In this document: positions 31,194 through 39,705 of the stretch, in pieces
How positions within the stretch are numbered: the stretch's first letter is position 1
Layout of the letters: every line of letters starts with the position of its first letter
NCBI GenBank assembly: GCA_036506155.1
Contig: DASXSF010000138.1
Location: 51,849 to 115,848, forward strand
DNA length: 64,000 nt
DNA from: DASXRA01 sp036506155
GTDB lineage: Bacteria > Actinomycetota > Actinomycetes > Mycobacteriales > Jatrophihabitantaceae
Direction: 5' to 3'
Made by a program: the position numbers and the translations under genes
The notes under the pieces: model-generated
Database searches by the model: none
What the model was told of the DNA's origin: nothing
What the model saw: only the letters and a program-made list of their open reading frames with translations

Positions 31194-32387
31194 GTGAGCG
31201 AGCATCGCACGGTCGTTGTCCTCGGCTCTACGGGCTCGGTGGGCACCCAGGCCATCGACGTCGCTCGTGCGGCGCCAGAACGGTTCCGTGTCGCGGCGGT
31301 GTGCGCCGGTGGCACGGACCCGGTGCTGCTCGCTGAGCAGGCTGCCGCCTTGTGCGTCGACGCCGTCGGCATCGGTCGCGCCGACCGGGTCGGCGAGCTA
31401 CGTGAACTCCTCGATGCGCGCTGGCCGGCCGGGGTGCCACGTCCGCACATTGTCGGCGGGCCGAGTGCACCCATCGAGCTGGCGGGCTACGACGCCGACG
31501 TGATTCTCAACGGCGTCGCCGGCGCGCACGGCCTGCGTGCGACACTCGCCGCCCTCGAGGCCGGGCGCACCGTGGCGCTGGCGAACAAGGAATCGTTGAT
31601 CGCGGGCGGCCCGCTCGTCCTGGAGAGAGCGGCTCCCGGGCAGATCGTGCCCGTCGACTCGGAGCATTCCGCCCTCGCGCAGTGCCTGCGCGCCGGCACG
31701 ACACCAGAGGTGCGGCGCCTGGTCCTCACCGCGAGCGGCGGGCCGTTCCGCGGGCGTAGCCGCGACGAGATGGCCGACGTGACTCCGCAGCAGGCCCTGG
31801 CCCACCCGACCTGGCAGATGGGCAAGCTCATCACCACCAACTCGGCGACTCTGGTCAACAAGGCGCTGGAGGTCATCGAGGCGCACCTGCTGTTCGGTAT
31901 CCCTTACGGGAGCATCGACGTGGTGGTACATCCGCAGTCGATGATCCACTCGATGGTCGAGTTCACCGACGGCGCCACGGTTGCGCAAGCGTCGCCGCCG
32001 GACATGCGCCTGCCCATAGCGCTGGCCCTCGGCTGGCCGGATCGGGTGCCCGGCGCCGCACCGGCCGTCGACTGGACGGTGGCCCAGACGTGGACGTTCG
32101 AGCCGCTCGACGCCAAGGCGTTTCCCGCCATCGACCTGGCCCGCGAGGCGGGCGCTGCCGGCGGCTGCGCACCGGCCGTCTACAACGCGGCCAACGAAGA
32201 GCTGGTACACGCTTTCCATGCAGGTGCTGTGGGTTTCCTCGGAATCGTCGACACGATTGCCGACGTACTGCACGAGTGGCTGAACGACGCGCATATGAGC
32301 GCGGGAACCCCAGGTACTGTCGAAGACGTTGAACGCGCCGAGGAGTGGGCGCGTGGTCGTGCTCGCGAGATCATCGCCCGAATCTGA
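31194..32387 (+). CDS. dxr: 1-deoxy-D-xylulose 5-phosphate reductoisomerase
   Basis: DXR, 397 residues: NADPH-dependent rearrangement of DXP to 2-C-methylerythritol 4-phosphate, the committing step of the MEP isoprenoid pathway and target of fosmidomycin. Motifs: VVLGSTGSVGTQ (NADPH loop), ALANKESLI, VDSEHSALAQCL (metal ligands D, E), ASGGPFRG, THPTWQMG-type HPTWQMGKLITTNSATLVNK and the loop VHPQSMIHSMVEF. Complete. dxr-rseP-ispG is the common actinobacterial order; ispG encodes a later step of the same pathway. Confidence 0.97.
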   Translation: MSEHRTVVVLGSTGSVGTQAIDVARAAPERFRVAAVCAGGTDPVLLAEQAAALCVDAVGIGRADRVGELRELLDARWPAGVPRPHIVGGPSAPIELAGYDADVILNGVAGAHGLRATLAALEAGRTVALANKESLIAGGPLVLERAAPGQIVPVDSEHSALAQCLRAGTTPEVRRLVLTASGGPFRGRSRDEMADVTPQQALAHPTWQMGKLITTNSATLVNKALEVIEAHLLFGIPYGSIDVVVHPQSMIHSMVEFTDGATVAQASPPDMRLPIALALGWPDRVPGAAPAVDWTVAQTWTFEPLDAKAFPAIDLAREAGAAGGCAPAVYNAANEELVHAFHAGAVGFLGIVDTIADVLHEWLNDAHMSAGTPGTVEDVERAEEWARGRAREIIARI

Positions 32388-32399
32388 GGAGGCGCCGAG

Positions 32400-33725
32400 G
32401 TGCTGTACCTGGTCGGCGTCCTGATCTTCGCTTTCGGGCTGCTCGCCTCGATTGCGCTGCACGAGATCGGGCACCTGGTGCCGGCCAAGAAGTTCGGCGT
32501 GAAGGTCACCCAGTACATGGTGGGTTTCGGGCCGACGCTCTGGTCGCGTAGGCGTGGCGACACCGAGTACGGCGTCAAGGCAGTGCCGCTCGGCGGCTAC
32601 ATCCGCATGATCGGCATGGTGCCGCCGCGCCAGGACGGCAGCCGGTCGCGGTGGTCGCGCCGGCTGGCCACCGCCGTCGAGGAGTTCCGCGCGGTCAGCC
32701 GCGCCGAGGTGCAGCCAGAGGACGAGGCGCGCCAGTTCTACCGGCTCACGCCCGGCAAGAAGATGATCGTGATGCTCGGCGGCCCGACGATGAACCTCCT
32801 CATCTACATCGTGCTTACCGTGCTCTTGCTGACCGTGCTCGGGCAGAAGAACGCCACTACCACGATCGACTCAGTGGCCAAGTGCGTGGTCCCGGCCACC
32901 TCGTCCGCAGCAAGTGAGAACGACTGCGCGACGCCGAACGCACCGGCCGCCGTTGCCGGGCTGCTGCCGGGCGACAAGATCACTGCGATCGGCAGCACGC
33001 CCATCCACCGCTGGGACCAGGCTGTCAAGATCATCGAGGCGTCGGCGGGCAAGCACCTGACGCTCACGGTGAGCCGCGACGGCACCGAGCGGAGCGTCCC
33101 GATAACGCCGGTCCGCAACCTGAAGTACGCCAACGCCGACGGCACCAAAACGAAGGAGGCCGGCTACCTCGGGGTGTCGGCACGCGAGGCGTACCAGCCG
33201 CTGTCGCCGGCCGCCGTACCCGGCCAGATCGTGAGCCAGTTCGCGCAGGGACTGCGTGCGCTCGGCAGCTACCCCAGCAAGATCGGCAGCCTGTGGGGCA
33301 CGGTCTTCGAGGGCAAGAAGCGCGACGCCAACGGTGCCATCGGCGTCGTCGGCATCGGCCGGTTGGGCGGCCAGGTTGCTGACAGCAACGCGCTCGACGC
33401 CCAGGACAAGATCTTCTTCCTGACCGAGCTGCTTGCAACGGTCAACCTGCTCCTGTTCTTCTTCAACCTGCTGCCGCTGCTGCCGCTGGACGGCGGGCAC
33501 GTCGCCGGAGCCCTGGTCGAAGCGGGGAAGCGGGGACGCGCGCGGCTGCGTGCCCGCGGCACCGTGGGCGCGGACGGCGACACGGCCGAACGTAAGCGTC
33601 AACCCATCTACGTCGACACCGCCCAGATGCTGCCGGTGATGTACGCCGTGGCCTCGGTGCTGATCGTCGTCACGCTGCTCGTCGTCTACGCCGACATCGT
33701 CAAGCCGGTGAACCTCGGCGGCTAG
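32400..33725 (+). CDS. rseP: Site-2 zinc metalloprotease RseP/Rip1-like
   Basis: A 441-residue intramembrane protease. The zinc motif HEIGH is at 21-25 in TM1 and the second motif LDGGH at 363-367 in a later TM. A PDZ domain (AAVAGLLPGDKITAIGSTPI and following) lies between. MVGFGPTLWSRRRGDTEYG and PLGGYIRMIGM are family-specific. It should cut anti-sigma factors and other membrane proteins after a first cleavage. Near-C-terminal hydrophilic insertion (about residues 375-405, Arg-rich). GTG at 32400 after TGAGGAGG. Confidence 0.95.
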   Translation: MLYLVGVLIFAFGLLASIALHEIGHLVPAKKFGVKVTQYMVGFGPTLWSRRRGDTEYGVKAVPLGGYIRMIGMVPPRQDGSRSRWSRRLATAVEEFRAVSRAEVQPEDEARQFYRLTPGKKMIVMLGGPTMNLLIYIVLTVLLLTVLGQKNATTTIDSVAKCVVPATSSAASENDCATPNAPAAVAGLLPGDKITAIGSTPIHRWDQAVKIIEASAGKHLTLTVSRDGTERSVPITPVRNLKYANADGTKTKEAGYLGVSAREAYQPLSPAAVPGQIVSQFAQGLRALGSYPSKIGSLWGTVFEGKKRDANGAIGVVGIGRLGGQVADSNALDAQDKIFFLTELLATVNLLLFFFNLLPLLPLDGGHVAGALVEAGKRGRARLRARGTVGADGDTAERKRQPIYVDTAQMLPVMYAVASVLIVVTLLVVYADIVKPVNLGG

Positions 33726-33728
33726 GCT
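33723..33728 (+). promoter_or_regulatory. -10 formed by the rseP stop codon
   Basis: TAGGCT begins with the rseP TAG stop and ends seven bases before the ispG GTG; no SD. It fits a leaderless ispG transcript. Confidence 0.45.
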
Positions 33729-33735
33729 GGTCGCC

Positions 33736-34893
33736 GTGACCTCCGTTTCGCTTGGCATGCCCTCCATGCCGCCGCCGGTGCTCGCCCCACGGCGCAAGTC
33801 GCGCCAAATCAAGGTCGGCTCGGTCGCGGTCGGCGGCGACGCGCCGATCTCCGTCCAGTCCATGACGACGACGCTGACCGCCGACGTCAACACCACGCTG
33901 CAGCAGATCGCCGAGCTCACCGCATCCGGTTGCGACATCGTGCGAGTGGCGGTGCCGAGCCAGGACGACGCCGACGCACTGCCCGAGATCGCCAAACACT
34001 CCCAGATCCCGGTGATCGCCGACATCCACTTCCAGCCGAAGTACGTCTTCGCCGCGATCGACGCCGGCTGCGCCGCGGTGCGGGTGAACCCAGGCAACAT
34101 CAAGGCGTTCGACGACAAGGTCGGCGAGATCGCCCGCGCCGCCACCGACGCCGGCGTCTCGCTGCGTATCGGCGTCAACGCCGGCTCGCTCGACAAGCGG
34201 CTGCTCGCGAAGTACGGCAAGGCCACACCGGAGGCCCTCGTGGAGTCCGCGCTCTGGGAGGCGTCGCTGTTCGAGGAGCACGGGTTCCGCGATTTCAAGA
34301 TCTCCGTCAAGCACCATGATCCGGTGGTCATGGTGCAGGCGTACGAGCTGCTCGCCGAGCGGTGCGACTATCCGCTGCACCTCGGCGTCACCGAGGCCGG
34401 CCCGACGTTCCAGGGCACGATCAAGTCGGCGACCGCTTTCGGCGCCCTGCTGAGCAATGGCATCGGCGACACGATCCGGGTGTCGCTGTCCGCGCCACCG
34501 GTCGAAGAGGTCAAGGTCGGCCTCGCCATCCTCGAGTCGCTGAACCTGCGGCAGCGGCGGCTCGAGATCGTGTCCTGCCCGTCCTGCGGCCGCGCCCAGG
34601 TGGACGTCTACACGCTGGCCGACAGGGTCACGGCCGGGCTCGAGGGGATGGAGGTGCCGCTGCGCGTCGCGGTCATGGGCTGTGTCGTGAACGGTCCGGG
34701 CGAGGCGCGAGAGGCCGATCTGGGTGTGGCGTCCGGCAATGGCAAGGGGCAGATCTTCGTCAAGGGGCAGGTCGTCAAGACGGTCCCGGAGTCGCAGATC
34801 GTCGAGACCCTGATCGAGGAGGCGATGCGCCTCGCCGAGCAGATGGGCGACGAGGGCGTGCCATCCGGGCCGCCCACGGTGTCGGTCACCTGA
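33736..34893 (+). CDS. ispG: 4-hydroxy-3-methylbut-2-enyl-diphosphate synthase
   Basis: IspG (GcpE), 385 residues: converts MEcPP to HMBPP in the MEP pathway with a 4Fe-4S cluster. Cluster ligands C281, C284 (CPSCGR), C316 (GCVVNGPGE) and E323 are present. The TIM-barrel part has QSMTTTLTADV, DIVRVAVP, ADIHFQPKY and VRVNPGNIK. GTG at 33736 has a -10-like TAGGCT seven bases upstream. Third gene after dxr and rseP. Confidence 0.97.
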   Translation: MTSVSLGMPSMPPPVLAPRRKSRQIKVGSVAVGGDAPISVQSMTTTLTADVNTTLQQIAELTASGCDIVRVAVPSQDDADALPEIAKHSQIPVIADIHFQPKYVFAAIDAGCAAVRVNPGNIKAFDDKVGEIARAATDAGVSLRIGVNAGSLDKRLLAKYGKATPEALVESALWEASLFEEHGFRDFKISVKHHDPVVMVQAYELLAERCDYPLHLGVTEAGPTFQGTIKSATAFGALLSNGIGDTIRVSLSAPPVEEVKVGLAILESLNLRQRRLEIVSCPSCGRAQVDVYTLADRVTAGLEGMEVPLRVAVMGCVVNGPGEAREADLGVASGNGKGQIFVKGQVVKTVPESQIVETLIEEAMRLAEQMGDEGVPSGPPTVSVT

Positions 34894-34911
34894 CGCTGCG
34901 CACCAAGCCGG

Positions 34912-34917
34912 TACCGT
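34912..34917 (+). promoter_or_regulatory. -10 hexamer before the GNAT gene
   Basis: TACCGT ends seven bases before GTG 34925. No SD is visible. Confidence 0.35.
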
Positions 34918-34924
34918 CACCGCC

Positions 34925-35761
34925 GTGACGGCCCTTTCCGCGCCGGCTGCCGTCGTACGACGGATGAACACAGCCGACCTCGTGGCGGTGCAGGCGATGG
35001 TCGACGCCGAGCCGTTCGGCAATGCCGCGATCGCTGCGCGCCTGGAATCGGGCCGCATCGCCGACATGCTCGCGGTCGGGGAACCCGGCGCGCCGACGGC
35101 TGCGTGCTACGCGGGCGGCACCTTGCTCCCCATCGGCGGCGACGGTGCCGCCTGGACCGCTTTGGCCGAATACCTCGCAGTGCGGCGTCGCGCATGTTCG
35201 TCCATGGTCGGCCCGGCCGAGGCGATGGCGGTGCTGTGGCCGGCGCTGTCCTCGAACTGGGGTGCGGCGCGCAGAGTGCACCCGCAGCAGCCCTTGCTCG
35301 CGCTCGACCGGGCAGCCACGGTGCCGGCCGATCCGCTCGTCCGTCCCGCTCGGATCGATGAGCTCGGCCGCTACCTGCCGGCCGCCGCCGCGATGTTCGA
35401 CGAAGAGCTCGGCATCACACCACTGTCCGGACCGAAAGGGGACGGTTACCGGTCGCAGCTCGCCGCGCTTGTCAGGGCACGCCGCGTCCTCGTCCGTACC
35501 GATGCGTACGGCGATGTGGTTTTCAAGGCGGAGCTCGCCGTGGTGTCGCGGCACACCTGCCAGGTGCAGGGCGTATGGGTTCGCCCGGACCGCCGCCGCC
35601 TCGGCATCGGCACCGCGGCGATGGCGGCCGTCGTGGCACATGCGCTGCGGCTCGCCCCCTCCGTCAGCCTTTACGTGAACGACTTCAACCTGCCGGCCCG
35701 GCGGCTCTACGACCGGCTCGGGATGCACCAGGTCGGAATCCTCTCGACGGTGCTGTTCTAA
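34925..35761 (+). CDS. GNAT acetyltransferase with N-terminal DUF4081-like domain
   Basis: A 278-residue two-domain protein. The first ~140 residues match the DUF4081 type found before a GNAT domain in actinobacteria. The C-terminal GNAT core has VQGVWVRPDRRRLGIGTAAM (acetyl-CoA loop RRxxG/A form: RRRLGIG) and LYVNDFNLPARRLYDRLGM. A gene of this type follows ispG in Mycobacterium too. Acceptor substrate unknown. Confidence 0.85.
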   Translation: MTALSAPAAVVRRMNTADLVAVQAMVDAEPFGNAAIAARLESGRIADMLAVGEPGAPTAACYAGGTLLPIGGDGAAWTALAEYLAVRRRACSSMVGPAEAMAVLWPALSSNWGAARRVHPQQPLLALDRAATVPADPLVRPARIDELGRYLPAAAAMFDEELGITPLSGPKGDGYRSQLAALVRARRVLVRTDAYGDVVFKAELAVVSRHTCQVQGVWVRPDRRRLGIGTAAMAAVVAHALRLAPSVSLYVNDFNLPARRLYDRLGMHQVGILSTVLF

Positions 35762-35833
35762 TCGGGCCATGAGCAAGGGCCGCAGAGGTCCGATCTTCCG
35801 ACCAATCCTTGCGGCGCGAAGGAGATCCGAATA

Positions 35834-36472
35834 GTGCACCACGTGCTTGCCGTCCTGCCGCAGTTCGCGCTGGCCTGCCTCGTGCTGGCAGTGCTGCCGG
35901 GACCCGCGACCGCGCTGTTCGTGCACCGCACGGTCCGCGACGGGCGCACCGCCGGCCTCGCGGCGGTCGCGGGCAATGAGATCGGCGTGTTCGGCTGGGC
36001 GCTTGCGGCCGGCGCGGGCCTCACCGCACTGCTGCAAGCGAATCGTGCGCTGTTCGAGGCGCTGCACGTCGTCGGGGCGCTCGTGCTGGTCTATCTCGGG
36101 GTAGCGGCGTGGCGCGTGGCGCACCGGCCGGAGGCCGACGTGGCGCCGCCGGGCTGGTTGTCGTCGGGGCGCTCACCAATCGCGGCCTTCCGCGCGTCGC
36201 TGGTCTCGATCGCCGCCAACCCCAAGGCGGCGGTGTTCGCCTTATCGTTCTTCCCGCAGTTTCTGCCACGGCACGGCGCGGTGTTCGCGACCAGCGTGGT
36301 GCTCGCGCTCATCCAGGTCGTGATCGACACCACGTACTGCGCGGTCCTCGTGCTGCTCGCGGCGCGGGTGCGGCCGTGGCTGTCGCGCATCGTCGTACGC
36401 CGTTACCCGGAACGGATCCTGGGCACCATCCTGGTGGCGCTCGGCGTGCAGCTGGCGGCGGAGAGCCGATGA
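35834..36472 (+). CDS. LysE/RhtB family amino-acid exporter
   Basis: A 212-residue membrane protein with about six TM segments. PGPATALFVHRTVRDGRTAGLAAVAGNEIG (in part) is the LysE/RhtB signature near TM1; NPKAAVFALSFFPQFL is the second conserved block. It should export an amino acid or similar metabolite. GTG at 35834 has AAGGAGA at 35818-35824. A 21-codon Arg-rich ORF (35769-35834) ends in TAG sharing its last base with the GTG. Overlaps the HAD gene by ATGA. Confidence 0.88.
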   Translation: MHHVLAVLPQFALACLVLAVLPGPATALFVHRTVRDGRTAGLAAVAGNEIGVFGWALAAGAGLTALLQANRALFEALHVVGALVLVYLGVAAWRVAHRPEADVAPPGWLSSGRSPIAAFRASLVSIAANPKAAVFALSFFPQFLPRHGAVFATSVVLALIQVVIDTTYCAVLVLLAARVRPWLSRIVVRRYPERILGTILVALGVQLAAESR

Positions 36473-37152
36473 CGGCGACGGTAGAGGCGGTCATCTTCGA
36501 CTGGGGCGGGACGCTGACTCCGTGGCACACGATCGATGCGCGCGACTCCTGGCTGGCGGCCACGGGCGACCCGGATGCGGCGGCCCGGCTCGCCGCCGCC
36601 GAGGACGCGGCATGGCTGCGCGCCCGCGACGAGAATCGCAGCGCCACGCTCGCCGGCGTCCTCGAGGCGGCCGGCATCGACGCCGACGATCGCCTGGTGG
36701 CGAACTACCACGCCTGGTGGGACCCGCACACGCTGACCGACCCGGACGTCCCGGAGCTGTTCGGCTGGCTGCGCTGGGAGGGCATCCGGATCGGGATCTT
36801 GTCGAACACGATCTGGCCACGCGAACGGCACGAGGGCATCTTCGCCCGGGACGAGGTGCTTGCGTTGATCGACGGGGCGGTATACACGTCGGAGCTCGCG
36901 TGGACCAAGCCGCACCCGGAGGCGTTCCGCGCGGCGCTCGCGGCTGTCGGAGTGGCCGACCCCCGGCGGGCGGTGTTCGTCGGTGATCGGCTCTTCGACG
37001 ACATCCACGGTGCCCAGGCCGTCGGGATGCGTGCCGTCTTGGTGCCGCACAGCGATGTCCCACATTGGCAGCGCGGGCACACCGAGGGCACGCCGGATGC
37101 CGTCATCGAGCGGCTCGCCGACCTCAAGGCAGTGATCGAAGCCTGGCGTTAG
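36469..37152 (+). CDS. HAD-superfamily hydrolase
   Basis: A 227-residue HAD phosphatase. Motif I is VIFDWGGTLT: the nucleophile is the first Asp, and the usual second Asp is replaced by Gly, as in WGGT-type members. Motif II LSNT, motif III Lys in WTKPHPEAF, motif IV VFVGDRLFDDIHGAQ. A helical cap lies between motifs I and II. The second Asp normally acts as acid/base for phosphatases, so the reaction may not be simple phosphatase chemistry. Substrate unknown. Coupled to the LysE-type gene. Confidence 0.85.
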   Translation: MTATVEAVIFDWGGTLTPWHTIDARDSWLAATGDPDAAARLAAAEDAAWLRARDENRSATLAGVLEAAGIDADDRLVANYHAWWDPHTLTDPDVPELFGWLRWEGIRIGILSNTIWPRERHEGIFARDEVLALIDGAVYTSELAWTKPHPEAFRAALAAVGVADPRRAVFVGDRLFDDIHGAQAVGMRAVLVPHSDVPHWQRGHTEGTPDAVIERLADLKAVIEAWR

Positions 37153-37185
37153 GGCCTGCTCGCACTAGATGCCGGGGATGTCTTG

Positions 37186-37623
37186 CTAGATGCCCGGGAA
37201 TGGGACGGTCGGTTCCGTCGGAGCGACGAGGCGGCGCCAGCGCATAGCGCGCAGTGCGCTGTCGGTCAGCGCCTGCTGCGCATCGGCGCGCACTGAGCGC
37301 AAGGAGGCATCGGTCACCGAAATCAGGTACCGCCAGGCGACGGCGCACGCAGACTCCAGGCTGATCGCGAAGCGCTGTGCGTTGAGCGGTCCGGTGACGG
37401 CGAACGGCAGCGGGTAGTCCGCCGCCGCGGGCACAGGCGACTGCCCGGCGGCGGTCAGCTGCGCCGACGTGGCATCGCGCAGTTCGCGGTGCGCTTGCTG
37501 GCTGTCGCGGGCAAGGGTGACCTGGGCGGCGTCGGCGAGGCGCGGGCCGATCACGTCGTAGCCCGCGACCGCAGCATGCTCGGCGGCGAGTGCCGCCTGC
37601 CAAGCGGCCAGCAGGGTGTTCAC
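37186..37623 (-). CDS. DUF4439 ferritin-like domain protein
   Basis: A 145-residue helical protein with the DUF4439 pattern: LLAAWQAALAAEHAAVAGYDVIGPRL, then ARDSQQAHRELRDATSAQL and ALRSVRA-type helices. The E-H pair in AAEHAAVAGY and the H in QQAHRELRD resemble metal-binding positions of ferritin-like bundles, but a full di-iron site is not evident. GTG at 37623 overlaps the upstream gene stop (GTGA). The last codons (PGI-stop) are imperfectly repeated 17 bases beyond the stop. Confidence 0.8.
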   Translation of the reverse strand: MNTLLAAWQAALAAEHAAVAGYDVIGPRLADAAQVTLARDSQQAHRELRDATSAQLTAAGQSPVPAAADYPLPFAVTGPLNAQRFAISLESACAVAWRYLISVTDASLRSVRADAQQALTDSALRAMRWRRLVAPTEPTVPFPGI

Positions 37624-38072
37624 GCCAGCAGCTCCGCGTGGGTGGCCTCGCTGGCCGAGATGCTGGCCAGTAACGCGGCGTCCGCCCCGGTGAGGACCGC
37701 GGACTCCGCGGCCGCCGCCTTGGCCGCGGCGAGCTCGGAGGCGCGTAACTGGGCCGTCGTAGCCGCCACCGGGGGCGGTCCGGAGCTGCTGAGCGGGGAC
37801 GCGGGCGCTGGGTAGCGGGCGATCGACCGCCGCAACGCAGCGGCGTGCGCGGCATGGTCGTCGCGCACTTGCCGCAATTCGGGCCGCGCGGCCAGCGCCG
37901 CGTCGAGGTGTGCGACAAGCGACTGCTCACGGGCAAGTGCGTGGGAAAGCTGCGGTGGCGCCGCGCGGGGTGCCGGGGGATCGCGGCGTGGCTGGAGTAC
38001 AGCCACTGCCGCGCCGATGCCGCCCGCCGCGACGACAACGCCGGCGCCGAGCAGAGAACGCCGAGTGATCAT
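37620..38072 (-). CDS. Exported Ala-rich ferritin-like partner protein
   Basis: A 150-residue protein starting MITRRSLLGAGVVVAAGG: a twin-arginine-like signal or anchor. The mature part is Ala/His-rich helices (REQSLVAHLDAALAARPEL, RDDHAAHAAALRRSIARY, AALLASISASEATHAELL) suggestive of a four-helix bundle with many His. It is paired with the DUF4439 gene and divergent from rimP, as the Ala-rich pair next to rimP in Mycobacterium. Function unknown; metal storage or stress protection can only be guessed. Confidence 0.75.
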   Translation of the reverse strand: MITRRSLLGAGVVVAAGGIGAAVAVLQPRRDPPAPRAAPPQLSHALAREQSLVAHLDAALAARPELRQVRDDHAAHAAALRRSIARYPAPASPLSSSGPPPVAATTAQLRASELAAAKAAAAESAVLTGADAALLASISASEATHAELLA

Positions 38073-38118
38073 GCGTGTGTGAGTGTCGCAGACTGGATAA
38101 GCTCGCAGACACGCGCCC

Positions 38119-38135
38119 GGCGCGAGGTTCGCGCC
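38119..38135 (+). promoter_or_regulatory. Hairpin in the rimP leader
   Basis: GGCGCGA-GGT-TCGCGCC, a perfect 7-bp stem with a 3-base loop, 30 bases before the rimP start and just after a TAAGCT -10-like hexamer (38097-38102). Confidence 0.4.
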
Positions 38136-38164
38136 ACAACTACACACCGAGGGAGGAACGCCCG

Positions 38165-38668
38165 ATGCCATCCGCACAGGCAGGTCCGCCCCTCGGTGAA
38201 GCGCGCCACGAACTTGCGGAATTGCTTGCCCCCGTCGTCGCGTCCAGCGGTTACGACTTCGAGGACGTCAGCGTCGTACAAGCCGGACGGCGCCGCCTCG
38301 TCCGCGTGATCGTCGACGCGGACGGCGGCGTCGACCTCGACGGCGTCGCGCGGGTGAGCCGCGCGGTTTCGGATGTGCTCGACGACCAGGCGGCGTTCGA
38401 CGGCCCTTATGTGCTCGAGGTGTCGTCGCCGGGTGTCGACCGGCTGCTTCGCGAGGCCCGGCACTGGCGACGGGCGGCAGGCCGGCTGGTGAAGGCCGAC
38501 GTGGAAGGGCAGTCGGTAGTGGGGCGGGTGCTCGGCGCGGACGCGGACGGGGTGCGCCTCGATATCGGCGGCACGCACCGCCACGTCCCGTGGGCTGCGC
38601 TCGGGCCAGGCAGGGTGCAGATCGAATTCAACCGGCCGGATGTCGCGGCAGACCCGGAGAAGGGTTGA
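38165..38668 (+). CDS. rimP: Ribosome maturation factor RimP
   Basis: RimP, 167 residues, needed for 30S subunit maturation (S12/S19 assembly). The N-domain holds YDFEDVSVVQAGRRRLVRVIVD and DLDGVARVSRAVSDVLD; VLEVSSPGVDRLL is the family signature. The C-terminal Sm-like domain (VGRVLGADADGVRLDIGG) is complete. Good GAGGGAGGAAC SD. First gene of rimP-nusA-ylxR-infB. Confidence 0.95.
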   Translation: MPSAQAGPPLGEARHELAELLAPVVASSGYDFEDVSVVQAGRRRLVRVIVDADGGVDLDGVARVSRAVSDVLDDQAAFDGPYVLEVSSPGVDRLLREARHWRRAAGRLVKADVEGQSVVGRVLGADADGVRLDIGGTHRHVPWAALGPGRVQIEFNRPDVAADPEKG

Positions 38669-38671
38669 ACC

Positions 38672-39694
38672 ATGGTCCACGTCGACATCGCTGCGCTGCG
38701 CAGCATCGAACGGGAGAAGGAGATCTCGTTCGAGACGCTCATGGACGCCCTCGAGACGGCGCTGCTTACCGCGTACAAACACACCCCGCATTCCATGCCG
38801 CACGCCCGCGTCGCTATTGACCGCAAGTCCGGCGAGGTCGTCGTGTGGGCCCAGGAAGTCGGCCCCGAGGGCGACGTGGTCGAGGAGTACGACGACACCC
38901 CGACCGACTTCGGGCGGGTCGCCGCGATGACAGCCCGGCAGGTGATCTTGCAGCGGCTGCGTGACGCCGAGCACGACCAGACGTTCGGCGAGTACTCCGG
39001 CCGGGAGGGCGACATCGTCGCGGGCGTGGTGCAGGCCGACGCCCACGCCGCGGCGCGTGGACTCGTGGTGGTCGACATCGGCAAGGTCGAGGCGGTGCTG
39101 CCGCAGTCCGAGCAGGTGCCCGGCGAGGCGTACACGCATGGCACCCGGCTCAAGTGCTATGTGGTCGGCGTCGCCCGTGGCATCCGTGGGCCTCAGGTGA
39201 CCGTGAGCCGCACCCATCCGAACCTCGTCAAGAAGCTCTTCGCGCTGGAGGTGCCCGAGATCGCCGACGGCAGCGTCGAGATCGTCGGCGTGGCGCGCGA
39301 AGCGGGGCACCGCACCAAGATCGCGGTGCGGACGTCGGTCCCAGGGCTGAACGCCAAGGGCGCCTGCATCGGGCCGATGGGACAACGCGTGCGCAACGTC
39401 GTCGCCGAGCTGCACGGCGAGAAGATCGACATTATCGACTGGGCGGAGGACCCGGCCCGGTACGTCGCGAACGCACTGTCGCCTGCTCATGTCATATCCG
39501 CGACGGTGGTCGATGCCGCGGCCCAGTCGGTGCGCGTCGTCGTGCCAGACTTCCAGCTGTCGCTGGCGATCGGCCGGGAAGGGCAAAACGCCCGGCTTGC
39601 GGCGCGCCTCACCGGATGGCGCATCGACATCCACAGCGATTCGGAGTCCGTGTCCGCGCCTGGGCACCGCGACACGCCCGGGCGCGAGGAGTAG
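38672..39694 (+). CDS. nusA: Transcription termination/antitermination factor NusA
   Basis: NusA, 340 residues, the short actinobacterial form without the extra C-terminal AR domains. The N-terminal RNAP-binding domain is at 1-105. The S1 domain begins around GDIVAGVVQADAHAAARGLVVVD (in part). KH1 is near KACIGPMGQRV-type GACIGPMGQRVRNVV and KH2 has LAIGREGQNARLAARLTGW. It binds nascent RNA and controls pausing and termination. Three bases after rimP. Confidence 0.97.
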   Translation: MVHVDIAALRSIEREKEISFETLMDALETALLTAYKHTPHSMPHARVAIDRKSGEVVVWAQEVGPEGDVVEEYDDTPTDFGRVAAMTARQVILQRLRDAEHDQTFGEYSGREGDIVAGVVQADAHAAARGLVVVDIGKVEAVLPQSEQVPGEAYTHGTRLKCYVVGVARGIRGPQVTVSRTHPNLVKKLFALEVPEIADGSVEIVGVAREAGHRTKIAVRTSVPGLNAKGACIGPMGQRVRNVVAELHGEKIDIIDWAEDPARYVANALSPAHVISATVVDAAAQSVRVVVPDFQLSLAIGREGQNARLAARLTGWRIDIHSDSESVSAPGHRDTPGREE

Positions 39695-39700
39695 TAGACT
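39695..39700 (+). promoter_or_regulatory. -10 hexamer before ylxR
   Basis: TAGACT directly after the nusA TAG stop and five bases before GTG 39706. It may give an internal leaderless transcript of ylxR-infB. Confidence 0.35.
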
Positions 39701-39705
39701 CGCCC

